Assembly: GCA_937884385.1 (NCBI GenBank)
Contig: CALGCW010000270.1
Span: forward strand, 1 to 11,836
Reading direction: 5' to 3'
DNA from: an uncultured Clostridia bacterium
GTDB lineage: Bacteria; Bacillota; Clostridia; Oscillospirales; CAG-272
Length of the DNA stretch: 11,836 nucleotides
In this document: positions 7,120-11,836 of the stretch, piece by piece
How positions within the stretch are numbered: the first letter of the stretch is position 1
Layout of the letters: every line of letters starts with the position of its first letter
Translations under genes and position numbers: made by a program
Notes under the pieces: generated by a model
The model's input: the letters and a program-made list of their open reading frames with translations, nothing else
The model's database searches: none
What the model was told of the DNA's origin: nothing

Positions 7120-7385
7120 TCCTCTTCCTCCTGTGTGTCTTCCTCGTAAGAGGTATCGTCCATTCTGTTTGCGATAGTCTCTGCGCCTATTGCAGAGAGG
7201 ATAACGTGCTCTGAATCCGTGATTATTACGGCTCTCGTTCTCCTGCCGCAGGAAACGTCTATGGTTCTGCCGTCCTCCTTTGCATCCTGAACGAGTCTCT
7301 TTATAGGTGCGGAGTCGGGGCTCGCTATTGCGACGATCCTTTCAACAGCTACCATATTACCAAAGCCAATATTGATGAATTTCAT
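7116..7385 (-). CDS. remA: RemA (DUF370) DNA-binding regulator
   Basis: An 89-residue protein of the RemA/ExtA family. In Bacillus subtilis RemA is a DNA-binding ring-forming protein that activates biofilm matrix and osmoprotection genes; in clostridia its targets are unknown. The core is highly conserved: INIGFGNMVAVERIVAI at 4-20, SPDSAPIKR at 22-30 and GRRTRAVIITDSEHVILSAI at 47-66. The arginines of GRRTR correspond to those needed for DNA binding. After residue 75 comes an acidic tail ending in four glutamates; the codons of that tail contain the gmk ribosome binding site. An AAAGGA site lies about 11 bases before the ATG. The yicC-remA-gmk-rpoZ order is a classic Bacillota arrangement. 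Confidence 0.95.
   Translation of the reverse strand: MKFINIGFGNMVAVERIVAIASPDSAPIKRLVQDAKEDGRTIDVSCGRRTRAVIITDSEHVILSAIGAETIANRMDDTSYEEDTQEEEE
7127..7132 (-). promoter_or_regulatory. gmk ribosome binding site inside the remA coding tail
   Basis: On the minus strand AGGAGG lies seven bases before the gmk ATG and is read in the remA frame as part of the Gln-Glu-Glu-Glu-Glu tail. The match to the anti-Shine-Dalgarno sequence is perfect. It supports the gmk start at 7119 and shows one stretch serving as both coding sequence and initiation signal. Confidence 0.85.
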
Positions 7386-7412
7386 TTTTTGTCATTCCTT
7401 TCTCAGCATTGA

Positions 7413-8300
7413 TCATTCTATGTTCTGTATTTGCTCTCTTATTTTTTCAAGCTCGCATTTGATGTCCACAACGATATGCGCTATCTCGGAATTTGAGCAT
7501 TTAGAGCCTATGGTGTTCGTTTCGCGGTTCATCTCCTGCATAAGGAAGTCGAGCTTGCGTCCTGCGGGATCCTTTGACGAAAGGATGTCCTCAAAGGTCT
7601 TGAAGTGTGAGCGAAGTCTGACGATCTCCTCGTCGACTGCGACCTTATCTGCAAATATCGCACATTCGGTGAGGATCCTGTTTTCGTCAAGTGTCACCTT
7701 ATTGTCGGAGAGCACCGCGCGGAGCTTTTCCTCAAGCCTTGCGCGGTAGGACTTGACGTCCACCTCACTGTGGGCTTCGACCACGTCGACGTTTTTGTTT
7801 ATTGCCGCGATCTTGCTTCGAAGGTCCGCTTCGATATTTGCGCCCTCGCGCTCTCTTGCGGTGATGAATTTTTCAATCGCCTTATCAAGTACGGATGAAA
7901 GATCGAGCCAATCCTGCTCCTCATCCTCCTCAAGCTTGCTGAGGGTGAAGATATTGCTGTCGCGCTGAAGGGTCGCGACCGTGATCTCGCCGGGGAGGTC
8001 AAGTGCCTCCTTTAGCTGCTTGAGCGCCTCGTAGTAAGCCCTTGCATACTCCTCGTTAAGGGATATCGCCACATCGGACGAGCCAACGTTCTCGATGCTG
8101 ATGCTTACGTCCACCTTTCCGCGGCTGATGCCGTGGGACTGAAGATACGGCTTGATCTTTTCCTCAAGGAAGGAGTAGTTTCTCGGCAATCTCACCGAGC
8201 AATCAAAATACCTGTTGTTGACGCTTTTGATCTCGACGGTGATATTCTTTTCGTTTACTGTTTCGGAATGGCGTCCGAACGCGGTCATACTCTTAATCAT
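7413..8300 (-). CDS. yicC: YicC/YloC family endoribonuclease
   Basis: A 295-residue protein of the YicC/YloC family, normal in length. E. coli YicC is an endoribonuclease linked to turnover of small RNAs, and B. subtilis YloC is its counterpart. The N-terminal domain begins with the signature MIKSMTAFGR at 1-10 and contains EIKSVNNRYFD at 23-33. The centre has a predicted coiled-coil stretch around 140-195. The C-terminal DUF1732 domain has ADKVAVDEEIVRLRSHF at 217-233 and GRKLDFLMQEMNRETNTIGSK at 247-267. It is the first gene of the nine-gene minus-strand operon. A UTR of about 33 bases separates it from the promoter at 8340-8368, and AAGGAA serves as ribosome binding site. remA follows after 27 bases. 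Confidence 0.94.
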   Translation of the reverse strand: MIKSMTAFGRHSETVNEKNITVEIKSVNNRYFDCSVRLPRNYSFLEEKIKPYLQSHGISRGKVDVSISIENVGSSDVAISLNEEYARAYYEALKQLKEALDLPGEITVATLQRDSNIFTLSKLEEDEEQDWLDLSSVLDKAIEKFITAREREGANIEADLRSKIAAINKNVDVVEAHSEVDVKSYRARLEEKLRAVLSDNKVTLDENRILTECAIFADKVAVDEEIVRLRSHFKTFEDILSSKDPAGRKLDFLMQEMNRETNTIGSKCSNSEIAHIVVDIKCELEKIREQIQNIE

Positions 8301-8339
8301 TTTTATGTTTCCTTAAAAATAACAATATATATTCAGTTT

Positions 8340-8368
8340 ATTTTAATATATTTACGCCGATTTGTCAA
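8340..8368 (-). promoter_or_regulatory. Sigma-A promoter of the yicC-rsmB operon
   Basis: On the minus strand a perfect -35 box TTGACA (8363-8368) is followed, after exactly 17 bases, by TAAAAT (8340-8345), a five-of-six match to the -10 box. Transcription would start near 8333, about 33 bases before the yicC ATG. No other promoter of this quality is apparent in the short gaps of the operon, so it probably drives all nine genes. Confidence 0.8.
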
Positions 8369-8490
8369 CTGTTTTTTTATTATTATATAATCTTTACATT
8401 AAAAAATCGTGAAAAAGCAAGAAAAACCGGATGCGAAGTGTAAATTTTTTATAAACTTTTAAAAAATTCTAAAAATAGATAAAAAAACTC

Positions 8491-8519
8491 TTGCAAAATA
8501 GAGAAAAATGTTTTATAAT
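8491..8519 (+). promoter_or_regulatory. Sigma-A promoter of efp
   Basis: TTGCAA (8491-8496) and a perfect TATAAT (8514-8519) are spaced by 17 bases. The start site would be near 8526, leaving a leader of about 40 bases before the efp ATG. The upstream stretch 8440-8490 has runs of A and T that could act as an UP-like element. Between this promoter and the divergent one (8369-8490) I see only AT-rich sequence and no gene. Confidence 0.8.
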
Positions 8520-8550
8520 AAATTGTAAAACTATGCTTTACGGCATTTAT

Positions 8551-8556
8551 GGAGGT
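8551..8556 (+). promoter_or_regulatory. efp ribosome binding site
   Basis: GGAGGT lies nine bases before the ATG at 8566 and 15 before a second in-frame ATG at 8572 (ATG ATT ATG). It favours 8566. It rejects the longer in-frame ATG at 8491, which would start inside the promoter. Confidence 0.8.
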
Positions 8557-8565
8557 AAATTTATT

Positions 8566-9126
8566 ATGATTATGGCTGGCGATTTCAGAAACGGCGTAAC
8601 CTTTGATATGGGTGACGGCACGGTTTGGCAGGTTGTTGAATTTCAGCACGTTAAACCCGGCAAGGGCGCTGCTTTTGTTAGAACAAAGATGAAAAACGTC
8701 ATCACAGGCGGTGTTGTTGAAAGATCCTTCAACCCCACTGACAAATTTGAGAACGCTCATATCGACAGAAAGGATATGCAGTATTCCTACACAGACGGTG
8801 ATCTCTACTACTTTATGGATATGGAAACATACGACATGCTTCCTCTTAACGCAGACAAGCTCGGCGACAACTTCAAGTTCGTTAAGGAAGAAATGATGGT
8901 TAAGATCATCTCCTACAAGGGCAACGTATTCAGCGTTGAGCCCCCCACATTCGTTGAGCTTGCAGTTGCTCAGACAGACCCCGGCTTTGCAGGCAACACA
9001 GCTACAAACACACTCAAGCCCGCTACTCTTGAAACAGGCGCGGTTATTAAGGTTCCGCTTTTCATCAACGAGGGTGAAGTCCTTAAGATCGACACAAGAA
9101 CGGGTGAGTATCTCTCCCGTGCATAA
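8566..9126 (+). CDS. efp: Translation elongation factor P
   Basis: A 186-residue protein, the usual EF-P length. EF-P binds between the P and E sites of the ribosome and rescues it from stalling at polyproline stretches. The N-terminal KOW-like domain starts MIMAGDFRNG and holds the loop KPGKGAAF at 30-37. Lys33 is at the loop tip, the residue that carries a modification in many bacteria (5-aminopentanol in B. subtilis). Domain II contains QYSYTDGDLYYFMD, and the C-terminal OB domain carries GNTATNTLKPATLETG and ends with IDTRTGEYLSRA. No EF-P modification gene (such as epmA, earP or ymfI) is present in the window. The second gene of the operon follows after 48 bases with no terminator between. 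Codons are strongly biased, as expected for a highly expressed gene. Confidence 0.97.
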   Translation: MIMAGDFRNGVTFDMGDGTVWQVVEFQHVKPGKGAAFVRTKMKNVITGGVVERSFNPTDKFENAHIDRKDMQYSYTDGDLYYFMDMETYDMLPLNADKLGDNFKFVKEEMMVKIISYKGNVFSVEPPTFVELAVAQTDPGFAGNTATNTLKPATLETGAVIKVPLFINEGEVLKIDTRTGEYLSRA

Positions 9127-9174
9127 TCAAGCTTAAACATTTTTTGTGCTGTTTTACGGCGAAAGGAGTAAATT

Positions 9175-9654
9175 ATGACACTTTACGAAAAGGCTGCTTA
9201 TTTGCGCGGTCTTGCTGACGGCGTTGATCTTGATAAGACAACTCCCGAGGGCAAGCTTATTGCTGCGCTCCTTGATCTCGTTTCCGACATTGCTGACGAG
9301 GTTGAGGCTATAAACGAGGATATCGCCGATCTTCAGGATTACGTTGAAGAGGTTGACGAGGACCTTGCTGACGTTGAGGATTTCCTTGACGAGGAATGCG
9401 ACGGCGACTGCGAGAATTGCGATTGCGACGGCGATTGCGACGATTGCGAGTTCGGCGATTGCGACGGCGATTGCGATTGTGATTGCGACGATGACGACTG
9501 CGACGGTTTCTTTGCAGTTGAATGCCCCAATCCCGAGTGCAACGAGATGATCTACTTCGACGAGACCATCGATCCCGATAATCTCATCTGCCCCTCTTGC
9601 GGACAGAAGATCGATTGCGAGTTCGTTGAGGACGAAGAAGAGGACGAAGAATAA
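9175..9654 (+). CDS. Acidic coiled-coil zinc-ribbon protein (CD1247-like) with Asp/Cys repeat insert
   Basis: A 159-residue protein of unknown function. Its start MTLYEKAAYLRGLADG resembles the N-terminal domain of the clostridial CD1247-type family, members of which often lie next to efp. Residues 30-72 form an acidic predicted coiled coil with hydrophobics in heptad-like positions. Residues 75-110 are an insert made of Asp, Cys and Gly in DCD/GDC units: 11 cysteines (75, 79, 82, 84, 88, 91, 96, 100, 102, 104, 109) and 17 aspartates in 36 residues. A C-terminal zinc ribbon uses Cys117, Cys122, Cys139 and Cys142; its first pair is spaced C-x4-C. The end is an acidic EDEEEDEE. There is no signal peptide, so it should be cytosolic, where the cysteines could be reduced and bind soft metals or zinc. 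AAAGGAG lies six bases before the ATG. Metal binding is an inference. The insert, not the flanks, is what looks unusual. Confidence 0.85.
   Translation: MTLYEKAAYLRGLADGVDLDKTTPEGKLIAALLDLVSDIADEVEAINEDIADLQDYVEEVDEDLADVEDFLDEECDGDCENCDCDGDCDDCEFGDCDGDCDCDCDDDDCDGFFAVECPNPECNEMIYFDETIDPDNLICPSCGQKIDCEFVEDEEEDEE
9419..9476 (+). repeat. 22-bp direct repeat with 36-bp period inside the Asp/Cys region
   Basis: Bases 9419-9440 and 9455-9476 are identical, offset by 36 bases or 12 codons. Shorter GATTGCGA units recur between 9421 and 9490. The copies keep the same Cys codon (TGC) with one TGT exception, which suggests recent duplication by replication slippage rather than selection on protein alone. 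It encodes the DCDGDC units of the zinc-ribbon protein. Confidence 0.8.
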
Positions 9655-9692
9655 TAGCGAACTTTGAATAAGTCCGCAAAGTAAAACGAATT

Positions 9693-9728
9693 AATCGGAG
9701 AGATCTTTGGCGGGTTTCTCCGATTTTT
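9693..9728 (+). terminator. Intrinsic terminator after the efp operon
   Basis: AATCGGAGA (9693-9701) pairs perfectly with TCTCCGATT (9717-9725) around a 15-base loop and runs into a T-tract (9724-9728). A weaker six-base-pair hairpin (ACTTTG 9661-9666 with CAAAGT 9677-9682) sits just upstream. The T-tract ends 18 bases before the yfcE-type gene, which leaves no room for a promoter after it, so that gene must rely on readthrough or on a promoter at or before the terminator. Confidence 0.75.
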
Positions 9729-9746
9729 GCCCGAAAGGACTGCTTT

Positions 9747-10304
9747 ATGAAATTGATGTTTGCCTCCGATATACACGGAGATATTGAATGTGCCAAAAAG
9801 ACCGTTGAGGCGTTTAAGAGAGAGGGTGCTGTAAGGCTCTTTTTGCTTGGCGATATCCTTTACTTTGGGCCGAGAAACAAGCTGACGCCCACTTATGCGC
9901 CACAGTCTGTAATTGAGCTTCTCAACAGCTATAAGGACAGGGTTGTTTCCGTTCGCGGTAACTGTGATGCGGAGATAGATCAGATGCTTCTTGAATTTCC
10001 TATAATGGCGGAGTATTCTTACGTTTTTGCAGATGGACTTTCAATGCTCCTGACACACGGGCACAAGATAAATACGGATAGCGCGGCCAATCTTAAAGAT
10101 GGGGAGATCCTTATCCACGGACACACGCACGTGCTTTGCATAAGAGAGTTCGGAAGAGGAAATATATATTTGAACCCCGGCTCGACTACTTATCCAAAGG
10201 AGGGCAATCCACCCTCTTATATGACGTATGAAAACGGTGTTTTTGAGATCAAGCATCTTGAAAGCGGAGAAATTATAAAGAAAATTGATTTAAGAAAGGA
10301 ATAA
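9747..10304 (+). CDS. yfcE: YfcE-type metallophosphodiesterase
   Basis: A 185-residue calcineurin-like phosphoesterase close in sequence to E. coli YfcE, a metal-dependent phosphodiesterase known from activity on artificial substrates; its natural substrate is not settled. The two-metal site is complete: Asp8 and His10 in ASDIHGD, Asp36 in LLGDILYFGPRN, Asn72 in VRGNCDAEIDQM, His104 in LTHGH, and His124/His126 in IHGHTH. The subfamily marker GPRN and the NPGSTTYPKEGNPPSY block near 143-157 separate it from other phosphoesterases. The ATG has AAAGGA ahead of it. Only six bases separate it from the thioredoxin gene, whose ribosome binding site overlaps its stop. It is probably cytosolic, as no signal peptide is seen. 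Confidence 0.92.
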   Translation: MKLMFASDIHGDIECAKKTVEAFKREGAVRLFLLGDILYFGPRNKLTPTYAPQSVIELLNSYKDRVVSVRGNCDAEIDQMLLEFPIMAEYSYVFADGLSMLLTHGHKINTDSAANLKDGEILIHGHTHVLCIREFGRGNIYLNPGSTTYPKEGNPPSYMTYENGVFEIKHLESGEIIKKIDLRKE

Positions 10305-10310
10305 ACTATT

Positions 10311-10616
10311 ATGGCTAAGATTATTCAGAGTGCAGAAGAGTTTGATGCGCTTTTGCAGAGCGATAAGCCCGTTCTCGTTGACTTTTTCGCTACCTGGTGC
10401 GGCCCTTGCAAGATGTTTGCGCCCACCTTTGATGAGTATGCGGAGGATCACGTTGACGTGGCTTGCGTTAAGGTTGATGTTGCCCAGAACGGCGACGTTG
10501 CAAGAAGATATGGCATTATGAGTATTCCCACTATCATTCTTTTCAAGAACGGCGAGCTCGCGAAAAAGAACGTAGGCACGCTTGACCTCGAAGAGCTTGA
10601 AGATTTTGTTGACTGA
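10311..10616 (+). CDS. trxA: Thioredoxin
   Basis: A 101-residue thioredoxin-fold protein that reduces protein disulfides in the cytoplasm. The active site WCGPC has redox cysteines Cys30 and Cys33. The cis-proline is Pro73 in MSIPTIILF, and the buried Asp is in VLVDFF. It is slightly shorter than the usual 104-110 residues because the final helix ends at LEDFVD. Small departures from the consensus are FFATWCGPC, where most thioredoxins have FWA, and KMFAPTFDEYAED, where KMIAPxLEE is common. These suggest a paralogue or lineage variant rather than the most conserved TrxA. No thioredoxin reductase is present nearby. It lies six bases after the phosphodiesterase gene and 15 before the propeller-like gene, so all three are probably one transcript. 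Confidence 0.93.
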   Translation: MAKIIQSAEEFDALLQSDKPVLVDFFATWCGPCKMFAPTFDEYAEDHVDVACVKVDVAQNGDVARRYGIMSIPTIILFKNGELAKKNVGTLDLEELEDFVD

Positions 10617-10631
10617 TAACGGAGGTTTATT

Positions 10632-11711
10632 ATGAAAGGCTTATTGATAACATTGGCAGTATTTCTCAGCATCATTCTCGTTGCGTTGCTTGGCTTCAGG
10701 CTTTATGACTACGCAGGAGCAGCTGAGTTCTATAACAATTCCGACAAGGTTTTTAAAACCCCCGGTGTTAATGATTCCAATTTCGTTCCCCAGGGTATGA
10801 CCTACGATGAAGAGAGCAAGACCTTCTTCTTTACAGGTTATATGGGTAAGCCCATTCTCGGTGAACTTGGCGACGACGTTGCTTCCCGCGTTTACGTTCG
10901 TGACGCAGAGGGAAAGGTGACGTTCACAAGACTTCTCAACGCTGACGGTACTCCCTATACTGACCACACCGGCGGTATCGAGTATTTTGGCGACTTCATT
11001 TACGTGACCGGTGAGGACAGCCATGGACTTGATGTTTTCTCCGCGGCAGATATTCTTGCAGGTAAGGAAGAGACAAGAATGCTCGGAACAGTCAAGACCT
11101 ACAACTCCCCCGCACACACATACACCTTCGATTACGAGGGCGAAAGATACATTCTTGCAGGCTCCTACCACAAGGACGAAACGGTTTACCTCACACCCGA
11201 GCACGAGAGAATCACAACTCCCAACGGAGATGAGAATACTTCCGTTATGACTGTTTTCAAACTTAGTGAGAGCGCAGAGTTCGGCATTGAGCCCGCACCC
11301 GTTGCGATCATCTCCGCAAGACATATGATCCAGGGTATCTGCATGACTCCCGACGGACAGATGGTGGTTTCATCCTCTTGGGGTCTTGCAACGTCCAATC
11401 TCTTCTTCTACGATATGCAGAAGATGCAGCACGTTGAGGACTATAGATACGAGGGAACTATCACGTACGGTGACCTTGAGGACGAAAATGCGGAAAGATA
11501 TGAAGAGGATTTCGGCTTTACAGTGGACCTTTACTATCTTGACGACTCCTGCCTTGTTGATACCGTAGTTGCTCCCCCTATGAGCGAAGAGCTCGTTTGC
11601 CTCGACGGCAGAATAATCGTGTTCTGTGAGTCTGCGTGCAACAAGTATCTCTTCGGTAAGCTCACAACGGGCTTCGATACCTACGGATATAACTACAATA
11701 AAATCAGATAA
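10632..11711 (+). CDS. Membrane-anchored beta-propeller-like protein, unknown function
   Basis: A 359-residue protein that I cannot assign to a named family. Residues 3-22 form one hydrophobic segment after a single Lys, fitting a signal anchor with the rest outside the cell; no lipobox cysteine is seen. The remainder is rich in beta-strand stretches ending in Gly/Asp turns. Similar segments recur: FVPQGMTYDEESKTFFFTGY (51-70), TGGIEYFGDFIYVTGED (113-129), HMIQGICMTPDGQMVVSSSW (231-250) and PPMSEELVCLDGRIIVFCES (315-334). This pattern fits beta-propeller blades like those of SMP-30 or TolB-type proteins, but no catalytic set can be identified. Five cysteines (237, 307, 323, 332, 336) are all in the C-terminal half. 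GGAGGT lies five bases before the ATG. It is the last gene before a strong terminator. Export, fold and anchoring are inferences; the reading frame is secure. Confidence 0.85.
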   Translation: MKGLLITLAVFLSIILVALLGFRLYDYAGAAEFYNNSDKVFKTPGVNDSNFVPQGMTYDEESKTFFFTGYMGKPILGELGDDVASRVYVRDAEGKVTFTRLLNADGTPYTDHTGGIEYFGDFIYVTGEDSHGLDVFSAADILAGKEETRMLGTVKTYNSPAHTYTFDYEGERYILAGSYHKDETVYLTPEHERITTPNGDENTSVMTVFKLSESAEFGIEPAPVAIISARHMIQGICMTPDGQMVVSSSWGLATSNLFFYDMQKMQHVEDYRYEGTITYGDLEDENAERYEEDFGFTVDLYYLDDSCLVDTVVAPPMSEELVCLDGRIIVFCESACNKYLFGKLTTGFDTYGYNYNKIR

Positions 11712-11720
11712 ACGAAATTT

Positions 11721-11750
11721 AAGCCTCCCGCAACCGCGGGAGGCTTTTTT
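11721..11750 (+). terminator. Strong intrinsic terminator after the propeller-like gene
   Basis: An 11-base-pair stem (AAGCCTCCCGC, 11721-11731, with GCGGGAGGCTT, 11736-11746) closes a four-base AACC loop and leads into six T (11745-11750). It starts ten bases after the stop codon. The GC-rich core plus U-tract is a textbook rho-independent terminator. The stem opens with AA, so the reverse strand has a short U-tract as well. Confidence 0.93.
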
Positions 11751-11781
11751 GAGAAGATACAAAAAGAAGGATTTTTCGCAC

Positions 11782-11836
11782 AGAAGTTACAAAGGAAAGA
11801 AGATGTTCTTTTTTGAAAAAAAGAACCAAAAAACTT
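11782..11836 (+). repeat. Dispersed intergenic repeat, right copy (cut by window edge)
   Basis: This is the inverted partner of 63-117, matching at 52 of 55 positions, with 11797-11836 identical to the complement of 63-102. It lies just after the strong terminator at 11721-11750 and again follows the 3' end of an operon in the same orientation relative to transcription. It holds the GTTCTTTTTT/AAAAAAGAAC hairpin and ends within the CCAAAAAACTT palindrome, so the copy is probably incomplete here. Confidence 0.75.

Noticed and set aside
8491..8565. Upstream in-frame ATG for efp giving 25 extra residues
   Set aside because: It would start inside the -35 box, has no ribosome binding site, and EF-P proteins start at MI-AGDF.
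8449..8760. Minus-strand frame across the efp promoter and start
   Set aside because: Overlaps the efp promoter and coding start; no initiation signal and no recognisable product.
9127..9174. Terminator between efp and the zinc-ribbon gene
   Set aside because: Only the small AAGCTT palindrome and a short T-run not attached to a stem; the genes are probably co-transcribed.
9419..9490. CRISPR-like array suggested by short direct repeats
   Set aside because: The repeats are in frame, too short, without unique spacers, and encode Asp/Cys units; no cas genes nearby.
9339..9542. Minus-strand Ser/Gln repeat reading frame
   Set aside because: It is the complement of the Asp/Cys coding repeat; no ribosome binding site and purely low-complexity.
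9661..9682. ACTTTG/CAAAGT hairpin as an independent terminator
   Set aside because: Only six AT-rich base pairs with a ten-base loop and no T-tract; the stem at 9693-9725 is the convincing one.
10641..11324. Minus-strand Cys-rich frame of 227 residues opposite the propeller-like gene
   Set aside because: Antisense shadow with composition mirroring the plus-strand codons; the plus-strand gene has a strong ribosome binding site, operon context and terminator.
63..11836. Whole window as a transposon or genomic island bounded by terminal inverted repeats
   Set aside because: The content is core housekeeping in a conserved order, there is no transposase or integrase, and the repeat is noncoding with terminator-like hairpins; a dispersed repeat at assembly breakpoints is simpler.

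Overview
The window looks like core chromosome of a Gram-positive anaerobe of class Clostridia (Bacillota), probably a gut or rumen lineage near Oscillospirales or Christensenellales. This rests on the gene order yicC-remA-gmk-rpoZ-priA-def-fmt-(YugP-type protease)-rsmB, on the RemA (DUF370) protein, on an EF-P followed by a short zinc-ribbon protein of the clostridial CD1247 type, on AGGAGG-like ribosome binding sites before nearly every gene, and on canonical sigma-A promoters. Assignment below class level is a guess.

Left two thirds (124-8300, minus strand): one tightly packed nine-gene operon read from a promoter at 8340-8368. It encodes YicC endoribonuclease, the DNA-binding regulator RemA, guanylate kinase, RNA polymerase omega, primosomal helicase PriA, peptide deformylase, Met-tRNA formyltransferase, a membrane zinc protease of the YugP family and the 16S rRNA m5C967 methyltransferase RsmB. 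Gaps are 1 to 67 bases, with one ATGA overlap (remA/gmk). The genes join nucleotide supply, transcription, replication restart, N-formylmethionine addition and removal, and ribosome maturation. Two short hairpins without U-tracts lie in the gaps rpoZ/priA and fmt/yugP.

Intergenic 8301-8565: AT-rich, with divergent sigma-A promoters for the left operon and for efp.

Right third (8566-11711, plus strand): efp and an extremely acidic, cysteine-rich zinc-ribbon protein, ended by an intrinsic terminator (9693-9728). Then come a YfcE-type phosphodiesterase, a short thioredoxin and a membrane-anchored beta-propeller-like protein of unknown function, ended by a strong terminator (11721-11750).

Window edges: a 55-base sequence (63-117) recurs in inverted orientation at the other end (11782-11836), with 52 of 55 positions identical. 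Both copies lie just 3' of an operon and have the same orientation relative to the transcript reaching them. This is best read as a dispersed intergenic repeat at which the assembly or window stops, not as a transposon, since everything between is housekeeping. I see no CRISPR array, prophage, transposase, tRNA or rRNA. The least ordinary items are the paired edge repeat, the Asp/Cys repeat insert in the zinc-ribbon protein, and the uncharacterised propeller-like protein. I do not see convincing evidence of a new multi-gene system.
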